Assembly (NCBI GenBank): GCA_964606735.1 | Contig: CAZSHI010000014.1 | Coordinates: 1 to 52,857 of the forward strand | DNA length: 52,857 nt | DNA from: UBA5109 sp964606735 | Lineage (GTDB): Bacteria > Pseudomonadota > Gammaproteobacteria > Pseudomonadales > Pseudohongiellaceae | Direction of reading: 5' to 3' | In this document: positions 42,159 to 51,492 of the stretch, piece by piece | How positions within the stretch are numbered: position 1 is the stretch's first letter | Layout: every line of letters begins with the position of its first letter | Program-made: the position numbers and the translations under genes | The notes under the pieces: model-generated | The model's database searches: none | Told to the model about the DNA's origin: nothing | What the model saw: only the letters and a program-made list of their open reading frames with translations

Positions 42159-43481
42159 ATGACAAAAAAGGTCTTCATCCAAACCCACGGCTGTCAGATG
42201 AATGAATATGACAGCGCTCGCATGCTGGATTTGTTGCAGGAAACTGACAAGATGGTACTGGCAGACTGTGCCGAGGAAGCCGATGTGCTTTTGCTCAACA
42301 CCTGCTCAATCCGCGAAAAAGCCCAGGAAAAAGTGTTTCACCAGCTGGGTCGCTGGCGTCATCTAAAAGAGCAGAATCCGGATCTGAAGATAGCGGTTGG
42401 TGGCTGTGTGGCTTCCCAGGAAGGCGAGCTGATTGGCAAACGCGCTCCTTATGTTGATGTGGTTTTCGGGCCGCAGACCCTGCACCGACTGCCTAGCCTT
42501 TTAAAAGAAGGAGGGGACAGCGGCCCCGTCGTTGATATTTCTTTTCCTGAAATAGAAAAGTTTGACCGTCTGCCGCAGCCTTCCGTCTCAGAATGCCAGG
42601 CCTTTCTGACCATTCAGGAAGGCTGCAGTAAGTACTGCTCCTTCTGTGTGGTGCCCTACACCAGGGGTGAAGAAGTCAGCCGGCCGCTCGATGACATCCT
42701 CACCGAAGCGGTTCATCTGGCCTCGCAGGGAGTCCGCGAAGTAAATCTGCTCGGGCAGAACGTCAATGCCTACCGCGGTTTGAGTCACGAGGGCCAGATC
42801 ATCGATCTGGCAACGCTGATCACCTATATCTCGGCAATTGAAGGGATTGAGCGTATTCGCTATACCACATCGCACCCGGTGGAGTTCAATCAGAACCTGA
42901 TTGATGCCTATGGAAGCACTCCACAGTTGGTGAGTCATCTGCATCTGCCCGTACAAAGCGGCTCTGATCGTATTCTGGCCCTGATGAAACGCAATCATAC
43001 GGTACTAGAATACAAATCCATCATTCGTAAATTACGGGCCATCCGCCCCAATATCAGCATCAGTTCAGACTTTATCATCGGTTTTCCGGGGGAAAGCGAG
43101 AAAGACTTTGAGGACACCATGAATCTGATTGCCGAGATTGGATTCGACCATTCCTTCAGCTTTATCTACAGCGCCCGGCCCGGCACGCCTGCTGCAGACC
43201 TCAAAGACGATACCGATATAAACATTAAAAAACAAAGGCTTGCAATTCTTCAGGCGCGCATATTGCAGCATGCAAACAGCATTTCAGCAGCCATGGTTGG
43301 TAGCTGCGAGCGCATACTGGTAACCGGACCTTCGAAAAAGGACCCCGGAGAGCTGCAGGGACGCACGGAAAATAACCGGGTGGTGAACTTCCGCACGGAT
43401 CAGACGGGGCTGATTGGTCAGCTGGTGCCGGTCAAAATTACCGAAGCCCTGCCCAATTCCCTGCGCGGCGAACTGCTTTGA
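42159..43481 (+). CDS. miaB: tRNA (N6-isopentenyladenosine-37 C2) methylthiotransferase MiaB
   Basis: A 440-residue radical SAM enzyme that adds the methylthio group to i6A37 in tRNA. The auxiliary cluster Cys are in THGCQMNEYDS, LNTCSIREKA and VGGCVASQEG. The SAM cluster is in EGCSKYCSFCVVPYTRGEEVSR, and a TRAM domain occupies about the last 65 residues. Length is canonical. With MiaE elsewhere in the window the cell should make ms2io6A. It is divergent from DUF1820 and precedes phoH. Confidence 0.95.
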   Translation: MTKKVFIQTHGCQMNEYDSARMLDLLQETDKMVLADCAEEADVLLLNTCSIREKAQEKVFHQLGRWRHLKEQNPDLKIAVGGCVASQEGELIGKRAPYVDVVFGPQTLHRLPSLLKEGGDSGPVVDISFPEIEKFDRLPQPSVSECQAFLTIQEGCSKYCSFCVVPYTRGEEVSRPLDDILTEAVHLASQGVREVNLLGQNVNAYRGLSHEGQIIDLATLITYISAIEGIERIRYTTSHPVEFNQNLIDAYGSTPQLVSHLHLPVQSGSDRILALMKRNHTVLEYKSIIRKLRAIRPNISISSDFIIGFPGESEKDFEDTMNLIAEIGFDHSFSFIYSARPGTPAADLKDDTDINIKKQRLAILQARILQHANSISAAMVGSCERILVTGPSKKDPGELQGRTENNRVVNFRTDQTGLIGQLVPVKITEALPNSLRGELL

Positions 43482-43529
43482 ATTAAGCCTTTGACGACTG
43501 AAATTTAATCCCTTTTTTCGACTTTCCCT

Positions 43530-43538
43530 TGCTATACT
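43530..43538 (+). promoter_or_regulatory. Extended -10 promoter for the phoH operon
   Basis: TGC-TATACT forms an extended -10 element with no convincing -35, about 40 bp before the phoH ATG. It would start transcription of phoH-ybeY-corC-lnt independently of miaB. Confidence 0.5.
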
Positions 43539-43577
43539 GCCGGGATATAAAGCCACAGGAGGTAATGACCCCCCTTC

Positions 43578-44606
43578 ATGACTAGCGACAATCAAGCATA
43601 TCGACTAAGCCTAGAGCCTGAGAACCCCCAGCGTTTGGCCAACCTCAGTGGCCGCCTGAACGAGCACATCCACCAGATTGAAGAAAGACTGCATCTCAAG
43701 ATCCGCAATCGCGGTAATCTGTTTACCCTGATCGGGGACGCTGATGCCGTTGCCATTGCCTCTCAGGTACTTGAAGGCCTCTATAAACTGACTGAAAACA
43801 AGGAAGTCCTGAGTCCTTCCCAGGTCCACCTGATTATTCAGGAATATCTGAATGAAGGGGTAAGAGCAGAAACCGGACAAGATGCCAGCAATGACTCGGA
43901 ACAGACTGTGCAGTTGATACGCACACCAAAATGCTCGATAAAACCACGCAGTCATCACCAGAATGAATATGTACGCGCTATCATGCGCAATGACATCAAC
44001 TTTGGCATTGGTCCAGCCGGCACCGGCAAAACCTATCTGGCTGTTGCCTGTGCTGTGGAAGCCCTGGTTAATGACCGCGTCAGTCGTATTCTGCTGGTTC
44101 GTCCGGCCGTGGAAGCCGGTGAAAAGCTGGGCTTCCTGCCGGGTGATCTGGCTCAGAAAGTAGACCCCTATTTGCGCCCGCTGTATGACGCGCTTTATGA
44201 AATGCTGGGTTTTGAACGCGTTGCCAAACTGATTGAACGCAATATCATTGAAGTGGCGCCGCTTGCCTATATGCGCGGACGCACCCTGAATAACTCCTTT
44301 ATCCTTCTGGATGAGAGCCAGAACACTACCAGTTCTCAGATGAAAATGTTCCTGACCCGTATCGGTTTTGGTTCCACTGCAATCATTACCGGTGATATTA
44401 CCCAGATTGACCTGCCAAAGGGCGAACGCTCGGGTCTGGTGCATGTCAGTGGCATCCTGAAAGGCACAAAAGGTGTCAGCTTCTCCTATTTTGATACCAA
44501 GGACGTGGTGCGTCACCCCATCGTTCAAAGGGTAGTGGAAGCCTATGAAGCCCATGACAGGAAAACGATCTCCACACTCCCCAAGAATGACAAGGCTGAG
44601 CAGTAA
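43578..44606 (+). CDS. ybeZ: PhoH-like ATPase (YbeZ)
   Basis: A 342-residue cytoplasmic P-loop ATPase with an N-terminal KH-like region. Walker A is GPAGTGKTYLA and Walker B is SFILLDESQNTT; RPAVEAGEKLGFLPGDLAQKVDPYLRPLYDAL is the PhoH signature. It acts with YbeY in RNA metabolism in relatives. AGGAGG (43557-43562) lies 15 nt before the ATG, a long spacing with a tiny six-codon ORF starting between. It overlaps no gene but ends 7 bp before ybeY. Confidence 0.93.
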   Translation: MTSDNQAYRLSLEPENPQRLANLSGRLNEHIHQIEERLHLKIRNRGNLFTLIGDADAVAIASQVLEGLYKLTENKEVLSPSQVHLIIQEYLNEGVRAETGQDASNDSEQTVQLIRTPKCSIKPRSHHQNEYVRAIMRNDINFGIGPAGTGKTYLAVACAVEALVNDRVSRILLVRPAVEAGEKLGFLPGDLAQKVDPYLRPLYDALYEMLGFERVAKLIERNIIEVAPLAYMRGRTLNNSFILLDESQNTTSSQMKMFLTRIGFGSTAIITGDITQIDLPKGERSGLVHVSGILKGTKGVSFSYFDTKDVVRHPIVQRVVEAYEAHDRKTISTLPKNDKAEQ

Positions 44607-44613
44607 GACCTGC

Positions 44614-45087
44614 ATGGGTGTGATCATTGAGCTTAGTAATGAATCCGGCCAATCCTCGGTGCCGGCAAGCAGCGATTTTGCGCAGTGGAGCGAGGCTGTG
44701 CTGGATTATCTGGATCAGGACGAAGAGCCTTATGAACTGGGTATCCGGCTGGTCAATGAAGCCGAATCAGCCCAACTCAATGAAAGTTACCGCCACAAAA
44801 AAGGAGCCACCAATGTACTGTCTTTTGGCTATACGGATATTCCTGTCCAAACCGGACCACGTCTGCTGGGTGATCTGGCCATCTGTGTTCCAGTGCTTGA
44901 GCGAGAAGCCGCTGAACAGAACAAAGCCTTGCAGGCTCACTGGGCTCACCTGACAGTTCACGGCATGCTGCACCTGCTTGGTTACGATCATCAGCAGGAT
45001 ACCGAGGCCGAAGCAATGGAGCTGCTTGAAGGGGTTATTTTGGCTAATCTGGGATATGCTAATCCCTATCACATACAACACGACTGA
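44614..45087 (+). CDS. ybeY: Endoribonuclease YbeY
   Basis: A 157-residue zinc metallo-RNase for 16S rRNA 3'-end maturation and ribosome quality control. The zinc motif HGMLHLLGYDH (H-x3-H-x5-H) is intact, with SYRHKKGATNVLSFGY and GPRLLGDLAICVPVLEREA upstream. ATG at 44614 gives the standard length; the in-frame ATG at 44545 lies inside phoH. Middle gene of the phoH-ybeY-corC-lnt operon. Confidence 0.94.
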   Translation: MGVIIELSNESGQSSVPASSDFAQWSEAVLDYLDQDEEPYELGIRLVNEAESAQLNESYRHKKGATNVLSFGYTDIPVQTGPRLLGDLAICVPVLEREAAEQNKALQAHWAHLTVHGMLHLLGYDHQQDTEAEAMELLEGVILANLGYANPYHIQHD

Positions 45088-45108
45088 CATTCTGGAAAAA
45101 ACTATCTG

Positions 45109-45987
45109 ATGGCAGAAGATCAATCTAGCAGCGATCCGGGGCAGCAGTCCTGGATCGATAAAATCAAGGCATTTTTTGGTGACCAGCTGACAGACAAGCA
45201 AAGTCTGATCGAACAGTTACGCCTGGCACAGCAGGCACAAATTATTGATACCGAGGCGCTGAGCATCATTGAGGGCGCCCTGCAAGTTGGTGATATGCAA
45301 GTCAGGGAGATCATGATCCCTCGATCACACATTGCCATGCTAAGTACACGCTCTTCGCTGGAGGAAATTCTGCAGATCGTCACGGAAACTGCCCATTCAC
45401 GTTTTCCCGTTACCGGGGAAAACAGTGATGATGTGATTGGCATACTGCTGGCCAAAGATCTGATTCCGCTCCTGCTGGAAGCCAACGACACAGCCCGTTT
45501 CAATATCAAGGACATCGTCCGTCAGGCGACTTTTATCCCCGAATCAAAGCGCCTGAATGTTTTGCTGAAAGAGTTTCGTGAAAACCGCAATCACATGGCA
45601 ATCGTTGTTGATGAGTACGGTGGGCTTGCCGGGGCCGTCACCATTGAGGACATTCTGGAACAGATTGTCGGTGAGATAGAAGATGAGCATGATATTGATG
45701 AGGAAGATTACATCAAGACAGCCGACGGTGAGCGCTATATCGTCAAGGCCATTACGCCGCTGGAAGATTTTAACGAATATTTCCATAGCAGTTTTACCAG
45801 CGAGGAAATGGGTACTATCGGCGGACTCCTGCTGAATCAGTTTGGCCACATCCCGAGCCGAAATGAGCGCATTGGTATCGGCCCCTATGTCTTTAAGATT
45901 CTCAATGCCGATGGGCGCAAGATTCGTCTGATAGAGGTCAGCTCGAGCCTGGCTCAAGATTCCGAAGATGAGCCTGTTAAAGGATAA
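45109..45987 (+). CDS. corC: CorC/YbeX transporter-associated CBS protein
   Basis: A 292-residue cytoplasmic protein with two CBS domains (about residues 65-190; MQVREIMIPRSHIAMLS and DIVRQATFIPESKRLNVLLKEFRENRNHMAIVVDEYGGLAGAVTIEDILE) and a C-terminal CorC_HlyC domain (about 205-285). It lacks the DUF21 membrane part of larger relatives and is the short YbeX form linked to Mg2+/Co2+ efflux and ribosome metabolism. Its last 20 nt overlap lnt. Confidence 0.93.
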   Translation: MAEDQSSSDPGQQSWIDKIKAFFGDQLTDKQSLIEQLRLAQQAQIIDTEALSIIEGALQVGDMQVREIMIPRSHIAMLSTRSSLEEILQIVTETAHSRFPVTGENSDDVIGILLAKDLIPLLLEANDTARFNIKDIVRQATFIPESKRLNVLLKEFRENRNHMAIVVDEYGGLAGAVTIEDILEQIVGEIEDEHDIDEEDYIKTADGERYIVKAITPLEDFNEYFHSSFTSEEMGTIGGLLLNQFGHIPSRNERIGIGPYVFKILNADGRKIRLIEVSSSLAQDSEDEPVKG

Positions 45988-47479
45988 ATCCAGCACGCTG
46001 TATTCCGTCTTTCTGGCATTTCTGGCAGGAGCACTGGTCCCCTTTTCGTTAAGTCCCTTTGATATCTGGCCTTTGAGTCTGGTGTCGATATTCCTCCTGC
46101 TGTGGGTATTACGGGATACGACAGCGACTCGAGCTGCCCTGCTCGGCTGGTGCTATGGCCTGGGTTTTTTTGGGCTGGGAGCATCCTGGGTTTACGTCAG
46201 TATCAACGTCTATGGCAATGCGTCGGGATTGTTTGCCGCTTTCCTGACCGGCCTTTTTGTCGCCGCACTGGCATTGCTGTTCGCCTTGCAGACCTACCTA
46301 TACCAGGCTTATTTCAGAAGATCACGGACTGCACTGGGCTTTGCTTCGCTGTGGGTATTGTTTGAATGGCTGCGCAGCTGGTTATTCACGGGCTTCCCTT
46401 GGCTTTACCTGGGATATGCCCACACCACGACCTGGCTCCATCCTCTGGCCCCGGTACTGGGAGTTATGGGGATCAGCTTTGCTGTCGTGTTCTGTGCCGG
46501 ACTCCTGTTTGAACTGTTTGAACTCTGGCGCCATCAGAAATTTGAAAATCCCCTGCAGTACGGCATTTATGCCGGTATTTTCTGTCTGCTGGGCTTGACG
46601 CTGTTGCTGCTGGACCGTTTTACCTGGGTGGAAGCCCAGGCAGGAAAGTCAGCGGAAGTAGCTCTCGTACAGGCCAATATTGACCAGAACCTGAAATTTG
46701 ACCCTGCCTATATCAATGAAGGCATCAGCCTTTACGACGAACTCAGCGCTCCGCTGTGGGAGAATGACATTATTATCTGGCCGGAAACGGCTATCCCCCT
46801 GCTCTATCAAGGCGCGGGTCCTGTACTTGGCTACTTCGACCAGCAGGCCCGGGCCAGCAACAGCACCCTGGTCAGTGGCATTTTGTATCGCGAACAGAAC
46901 AAGACCTATAACAGCATCACCGCGCTGGGCAATGGCAGTGGCATCTATCACAAACAAAAGCTGGTTCCCTTTGGGGAGTATGTGCCGCTGGCAAGCCTGA
47001 TGAGAAGCGTTCTGCAGTTATTTGCCCTGCCAATGTCCTCGCTCGCTTCCGGTCCGGCCGATCAGAGTTTGCTACTAGCCAATGATTTTACACTGGCTTC
47101 CTATATTTGTTATGAAGTGGTCTATCCGGACTTCGTCAGGCAACAGGCCTACCAGGCTGATTTTCTGGTAACCATCAGCAATGACACCTGGTTCGGGGCT
47201 TCCATTGGCCCCCTGCAGCACCTGCAGATGGCTGCCATGCGGGCCCTGGAAAATGGCCGTTACATGGTGCGCGCTACCAGTAATGGCGTTACTGCTTTTA
47301 TCAATGAGCAGGGACAGGTACTTGCGCAGGCCCCGCAGTTTGAAGTCGCAACATTAAGCTCAAGTGTTCCGGCCTTCAGCGGCCGCACCCCTTTCTCATT
47401 CTGGGGAAGCTGGCCTGTCGTCCTGCTCAGCATGCTGGTGCTGGCGCTGCTGGGGCGCAACAGGCATCAGCACGGATAA
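45968..47479 (+). CDS. lnt: Apolipoprotein N-acyltransferase
   Basis: A 503-residue inner-membrane enzyme adding the third acyl chain to lipoproteins. It has about six N-terminal membrane segments (to residue 215), a periplasmic nitrilase-like domain and a final TM near 480-497. The catalytic triad is Glu in IIWPETAIPLL, Lys in YHKQKLVPFGEYVP and Cys in SYICYEVVYPD. The NDTWFG-PLQHLQMAAMRALENGRYMVRATSNG stretch is diagnostic. Translation probably couples with corC through their overlap. Confidence 0.95.
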   Translation: MSLLKDKSSTLYSVFLAFLAGALVPFSLSPFDIWPLSLVSIFLLLWVLRDTTATRAALLGWCYGLGFFGLGASWVYVSINVYGNASGLFAAFLTGLFVAALALLFALQTYLYQAYFRRSRTALGFASLWVLFEWLRSWLFTGFPWLYLGYAHTTTWLHPLAPVLGVMGISFAVVFCAGLLFELFELWRHQKFENPLQYGIYAGIFCLLGLTLLLLDRFTWVEAQAGKSAEVALVQANIDQNLKFDPAYINEGISLYDELSAPLWENDIIIWPETAIPLLYQGAGPVLGYFDQQARASNSTLVSGILYREQNKTYNSITALGNGSGIYHKQKLVPFGEYVPLASLMRSVLQLFALPMSSLASGPADQSLLLANDFTLASYICYEVVYPDFVRQQAYQADFLVTISNDTWFGASIGPLQHLQMAAMRALENGRYMVRATSNGVTAFINEQGQVLAQAPQFEVATLSSSVPAFSGRTPFSFWGSWPVVLLSMLVLALLGRNRHQHG

Positions 47480-47484
47480 GCCGT

Positions 47485-47811
47485 ATGTACAGCCTGTCCG
47501 ATGTAGTCGTTTTTTTTCTCTTCATACTCGTGCTGGCATACTGGTGGCGTATTTCTGAACAGAAGACCTTTGCCATCATGCAGGCCAAGAAATACTGTCG
47601 CGCGCGTAAACTTCAGTTGCTGGATCAGACCCTGGTCTTCAAAAAACTACAGTTTCAGCGTTTCAAGAAACAGCTGAAGCTCTGCCGCATTTATGAATTC
47701 GATTTTTCCACCAATGGCCAGGACCGCTTCAAGGGAGAAATCCTGCTCAGTGGCTTTAATTTTGTTCGGGTTATTCTGGAGATGGATGAGCTGGAAATTA
47801 CCGAGTACTGA
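47485..47811 (+). CDS. DUF3301-family membrane protein
   Basis: A 108-residue protein with one N-terminal membrane segment (about residues 4-22) and a cytoplasmic remainder. Conserved features are YWWRISEQKTFAIMQAKKYCRARKLQLLDQTL and RIYEFDFSTNGQDRFKGEILLSGF, typical of DUF3301. It starts 5 bp after lnt and is the last gene of the miaB/phoH block. Function unknown. Confidence 0.88.
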   Translation: MYSLSDVVVFFLFILVLAYWWRISEQKTFAIMQAKKYCRARKLQLLDQTLVFKKLQFQRFKKQLKLCRIYEFDFSTNGQDRFKGEILLSGFNFVRVILEMDELEITEY

Positions 47812-47826
47812 AGTGCCGGCTAACAT

Positions 47827-49662
47827 TTACACCGGATAGAAAAGCAGCAGAAGCCAGCTTAAGGACAACCACATGATCAGCGTCAAAGGCACACCAACCT
47901 TGACGAAATCGCGAAAGGTATAGCCCCCGACCGTCATCACCAGCAGGTTGGTCTTGTAAGCCATGGGAGTGGCATAGCTCATGTTGGCACCAAACAGGAC
48001 CGCCAGCACAAAAGGTTCAACCGGCAGGCCCAGCTGGGTGGCTATACCGATGGCAATTGGCGTACCGATGACTGCAGCCGCATTATTGGAAACAATATTC
48101 GTCAGAATCGCCATCAGTAACATGAGACCACTTAACTGCAAAGCGACCGGGCTTTCACTGGTAAGACTGACAAATGCCGAAGCCAGCCAACCAGCTGCAC
48201 CGGTTTCCAGCAGGGCTGAACCCAAGGCGAGGCTGGCTGCAACGATGAGAATAATCTGCGCATTCAGTGCATGCCCCAGGTCTTTCCAGTTCAGACATTT
48301 ACTGGCCACCATCAATAGCACGCCGGCTACCGAACTGAGCGCAATCGGAACAATGCCCAGCGCAGCCACCGCAACAACAGCTATCATGATGATCAGGGCG
48401 ATGGAGGCTTTTTTGCTGTGCGCTATTTCAAGGCTTGAATCCAGCACCATGACATCCCCGCGTTTCTTCACGGCGCCAATGTGTTCACTGGAACCCTGCA
48501 CCAACAGCACATCTCCCACCTGCAGGCTGGTATTGGACACATCCGACAGCATATTGCGGCCATAGAGTTCACCGCGATGAATCGCCAGCGTTATCAGCTG
48601 ATAACGATCAGCAAAACGGCTACTGACCAGGGTATTGCCTTCCAGCACGGAGCCCTGGGTGACAATCAGCTCTGCCAGCTGCTGGTCTTCTGCCTGCAAG
48701 GGATGGTCATCATCCACCGGCTTGTCACTGCCATACAAGACCGTACCCAGCAGTTTTTCATAGCTTTTGAGGTTTTCCGCCGTATCCTTGACCAGCAACT
48801 GGTCACCCTCATTGATCAGTGTGCCGGTATGTGGCAATGACAGGAGCTCATCGCCCCCCCGGCGGATGTAATTAACCCTGATCAGGCCATCGGTTTTTTT
48901 TCGAATTTCTTCTATGGTCTTGTCCTTGGCAAAACTGTCCTCACCAACGTGCAATGCTGCGGAAAATATTCTGGGTGAGGCATCGAACAGTTCAGACTGC
49001 CGTTTTGGCAATATCAGCGGCGCGATCAGCCACAGGTACAAAATCGCTATACCACTGGCGATGGCTACCGGTACCAGAAATTCGAACATGGAAAATTCCC
49101 GCATCCCCATACTCACTGCGACGGATACCACCAGCAGATTGGTAGAAGTACCAATTGTTGTGCCCATTCCACCGATCAGCGTGGCAAACCCCATGGGCAT
49201 CAGGATGCCGGATGGCGAATTTCCCGTGCGCAGTGAAACACTCATCAGAATCGGCAGCAGCAGGATAACAATCGGTACATTATTGACGAAGGCACTCAGA
49301 ACGGCGCCTACCAGCAGGGTCAACAGAAAGGAAAATTTCGGGGCGACTGTCCACAGTCTGGCCAGTATCCTACCGACCGGCTCCAGCGCACCGGTTCTGG
49401 AAAGCCCATGACCAATCACCATCAAGGCGGTGACCGCCACCAGCGCCTCATGCCCGAAACCGGCATAAAACTCGAGGGGATCCAGCACACCGCCAATCTC
49501 CTCAAAGGGAAATAAATAAAAGCCGAGTGTGAGTACAACCAGAATTGCCAGACTGGAGGTTTCCAGCGGGACCCGCTTACTGGAAAACATCACCAGTGCT
49601 ATCAAACTCAGCAGCATGACGGCAATTGCGTGAGGATTTAAGGCCTGTTCCATGAAGTTCAT
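47827..49662 (-). CDS. SLC13/DASS-family anion permease with paired TrkA-C domains
   Basis: A 611-residue transporter with an N-terminal membrane half (about residues 1-205), two TrkA_C/RCK_C regulatory domains (about 215-300 and 310-395) and a C-terminal membrane half (400-610). The family repeat is present in both halves: SAFVNNVPIVILLLPI with TSTNLLVVS, and TNIVSNNAAAVIGTPIAIGIA with GANMSYATPMAYKTNLLV. Likely substrates are sulfate or dicarboxylates, but the sequence does not decide. The start region contains MNFMEQALNPHAIAVMLLSL; ATG at 49653 (Met4) is an alternative. It converges with DUF3301 (15-bp gap). Confidence 0.9.
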   Translation of the reverse strand: MNFMEQALNPHAIAVMLLSLIALVMFSSKRVPLETSSLAILVVLTLGFYLFPFEEIGGVLDPLEFYAGFGHEALVAVTALMVIGHGLSRTGALEPVGRILARLWTVAPKFSFLLTLLVGAVLSAFVNNVPIVILLLPILMSVSLRTGNSPSGILMPMGFATLIGGMGTTIGTSTNLLVVSVAVSMGMREFSMFEFLVPVAIASGIAILYLWLIAPLILPKRQSELFDASPRIFSAALHVGEDSFAKDKTIEEIRKKTDGLIRVNYIRRGGDELLSLPHTGTLINEGDQLLVKDTAENLKSYEKLLGTVLYGSDKPVDDDHPLQAEDQQLAELIVTQGSVLEGNTLVSSRFADRYQLITLAIHRGELYGRNMLSDVSNTSLQVGDVLLVQGSSEHIGAVKKRGDVMVLDSSLEIAHSKKASIALIIMIAVVAVAALGIVPIALSSVAGVLLMVASKCLNWKDLGHALNAQIILIVAASLALGSALLETGAAGWLASAFVSLTSESPVALQLSGLMLLMAILTNIVSNNAAAVIGTPIAIGIATQLGLPVEPFVLAVLFGANMSYATPMAYKTNLLVMTVGGYTFRDFVKVGVPLTLIMWLSLSWLLLLFYPV

Positions 49663-49834
49663 GCCGCAAGCTTACCTGAACAAACAGCTCTTTGTCCCCG
49701 TGTCATACCGCCTGAACTAATCATGCAAGTAATGTGAAAGCCTTGGGCTTAGCAAGTAAAAAGCTTTTAAATCACTGCGGGAATCATGCTATATTTTTTC
49801 ATCCCACGAATAATTATTAGAAAAAGGACGTGTC

Positions 49835-50728
49835 ATGCGCACCACTTTTAAAATTCTTGTCAGTTTAAGCTTGGCGACTGCGCTCGCTACCCAGGCCTCG
49901 GCACAGATTTTCGGGCACTGGAACCCCATCATGCACGAAGATTCTGAAGAACGTGGCCCAGGTCCGTTTGCCGGGGATTATGCCGGTTTACCAGTCAATG
50001 ATGCGGCCCGCATGCGTGCAGACTCCTGGCAGGCATCCTTGCTGACGCTGCCGGAACACCAGTGCAAACCCCACCCCTCGACTTATGGCTTCAGGGGCGT
50101 CGGTAACCTCTACATCTGGCAGGAACTCGACCCCGTGTCTCTCGAAGAAGTCAAAATTGGCACGCACATTCGCTGGCAGGCCCAGCGCCGTACCATCTGG
50201 ATGGATGGCCGTGAACATCCTGACGCCATGGCACCACATACCTGGCAGGGATTCTCAACCGGCCAATGGGAAGGTGATACGCTGGTGGTCAAGACCACTC
50301 ATTTAAAAGCCGGATGGATGCGCCGAAACGGATTGGCCTTCAGTGACCAGGCGGTGATGACCGAACGTTTTATTCCACACGGCGACACCATGACCCATGT
50401 CTACATGATTGAAGACCCTGTGTACCTGACAGGAGTATTTTTTAAATCAAACGGTTTTGATCGTCGCGAATTGACCACCATGGGGGCATATCCCTGTCGT
50501 CCGGCCATTGAAGTGCCGCGCGCAGAAGGGGATGTTCCGCATAACAATATCGGCGAGTCTCCCTACAGTGCAGATTTTGCTGAACTCTATGGCCTTCCCT
50601 ATGAAGCAGGCCGTGGTGGCGGTATTACCATGTACCCTGAGTACAAGGATTTTGTCAGACAGTGGCGCCTGGAGAACCTGACGGAAGAAGAAAGATTGGG
50701 TGATGGGATTTCACCAATTATCCGATAA
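49835..50728 (+). CDS. Secreted protein of unknown function, WEGDTLVV family
   Basis: A 297-residue exported protein with a signal peptide ending at ASAQIF. The core TIWMDGREHPDAMAPHTWQGFSTGQWEGDTLVVKTTHLKAGWMRRNG, followed by SDQAVMTERF and a DPVYLTG segment, is a recurrent pattern in secreted proteins of environmental proteobacteria and acidobacteria that I recognise but cannot name. Two Cys (CKPH and PCRP) may form a disulfide. AAAAAGGA lies 8 nt before the ATG. A terminator follows. Function unknown. Confidence 0.7.
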   Translation: MRTTFKILVSLSLATALATQASAQIFGHWNPIMHEDSEERGPGPFAGDYAGLPVNDAARMRADSWQASLLTLPEHQCKPHPSTYGFRGVGNLYIWQELDPVSLEEVKIGTHIRWQAQRRTIWMDGREHPDAMAPHTWQGFSTGQWEGDTLVVKTTHLKAGWMRRNGLAFSDQAVMTERFIPHGDTMTHVYMIEDPVYLTGVFFKSNGFDRRELTTMGAYPCRPAIEVPRAEGDVPHNNIGESPYSADFAELYGLPYEAGRGGGITMYPEYKDFVRQWRLENLTEEERLGDGISPIIR

Positions 50729-50768
50729 TTAAAAACCGCAATAAGCTGGCCAATTAAAACGCTAAGCA

Positions 50769-50799
50769 AAAAATAAGGAGGCAATGCCTCCTTATTTTT
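50769..50799 (+). terminator. Intrinsic terminator after the WEGDTLVV-family gene
   Basis: A near-perfect 14-bp stem (50769-50782 with 50786-50799), a 3-nt loop and a T6 tail, about 40 bp past the stop codon. Confidence 0.88.
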
Positions 50800-50927
50800 T
50801 CCTTGCGAACACAGTGTTTAACTCACTGTATTGCTCTTGTGTACCTTGTGTGCAATTAATTGCCCTGCCTATAATCCACCGACTTGATAGCTAATAAAGT
50901 CTTGTATGTAACTTTTGGAGAAAGACA

Positions 50928-51413
50928 ATGAAGAAATGTTTGACCTTAATCCTGCTGGCACTGTTCAGCACCTCACTATATGCACAGGTTGCTGTTGAAG
51001 CGATTCCTGCCAATGAGCAGGCTGCCTGGCTGGAAGATAGCAATCCACAGGATGCAGCTGATAAAAGACTGGTTTACGATTTCTGGCGCATGGTGCTGGT
51101 TGCCCGCGATATGAATGCGGCACGTCGCATGATGGCTGAAGACTATATCCAGCATAACCCCAACATTCCTACTGGACGTGCACCGTTCATTGAGTTCTTT
51201 GGCCGTATGGAAGCCCAGGAGCCGCTGGACACTATTCCAGACCTGGTTGCCATTACCGCCAGTGGTCGCCACGTTACCCTGGCACTGCGTCGTGAAATTG
51301 AAAATCCTAACATGCCAGGTGAAACCTACACGACCACCTGGTTTGACATGTTCCGTGTGGAAGACGGCCGAATCGCTGAACATTGGGATTACGGTACGAT
51401 TCAGGCAAGATAA
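50928..51413 (+). CDS. Exported SnoaL-like/NTF2-fold protein
   Basis: A 161-residue protein with a signal peptide ending at LYAQVAVE. The NTF2-like body contains VYDFWRMVLVARDMNAARRMMAEDYIQHNPNIPTGRAPFIEFF, the usual SnoaL-like opening, and the terminal FDMFRVEDGRIAEHWDYGTIQ. The Asp/His residues typical of SnoaL active sites are present, but secretion is unlike polyketide cyclases. GGAGAAAG precedes the ATG. Ligand unknown. Confidence 0.82.
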   Translation: MKKCLTLILLALFSTSLYAQVAVEAIPANEQAAWLEDSNPQDAADKRLVYDFWRMVLVARDMNAARRMMAEDYIQHNPNIPTGRAPFIEFFGRMEAQEPLDTIPDLVAITASGRHVTLALRREIENPNMPGETYTTTWFDMFRVEDGRIAEHWDYGTIQAR

Positions 51414-51449
51414 GCAGTACCCAGCTGTTTTAAATGACAGCGAGATAAT

Positions 51450-51477
51450 AAAAAGGCCGATGAATATCGGCCTTTTT
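51450..51477. terminator. Bidirectional intrinsic terminator before the right-edge gene
   Basis: A perfect 12-bp stem AAAAAGGCCGAT / ATCGGCCTTTTT with a GAAT loop (51462-51465). It serves the SnoaL-like gene (+) and the DamX-like gene (-), which ends at 51493. Confidence 0.9.
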
Positions 51478-51492
51478 TATGTCCCGAGTTAA

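Noticed and set aside
43565..43585. Six-codon ORF between the AGGAGG and the phoH start
   Set aside because: The Shine-Dalgarno would be only 2 nt from its ATG; too close for efficient initiation and probably incidental.
43611..44627. 338-codon minus-strand ORF opposite phoH
   Set aside because: It is a shadow of the PhoH ATPase gene; the translation has no recognisable motif, while the plus strand has intact Walker motifs.
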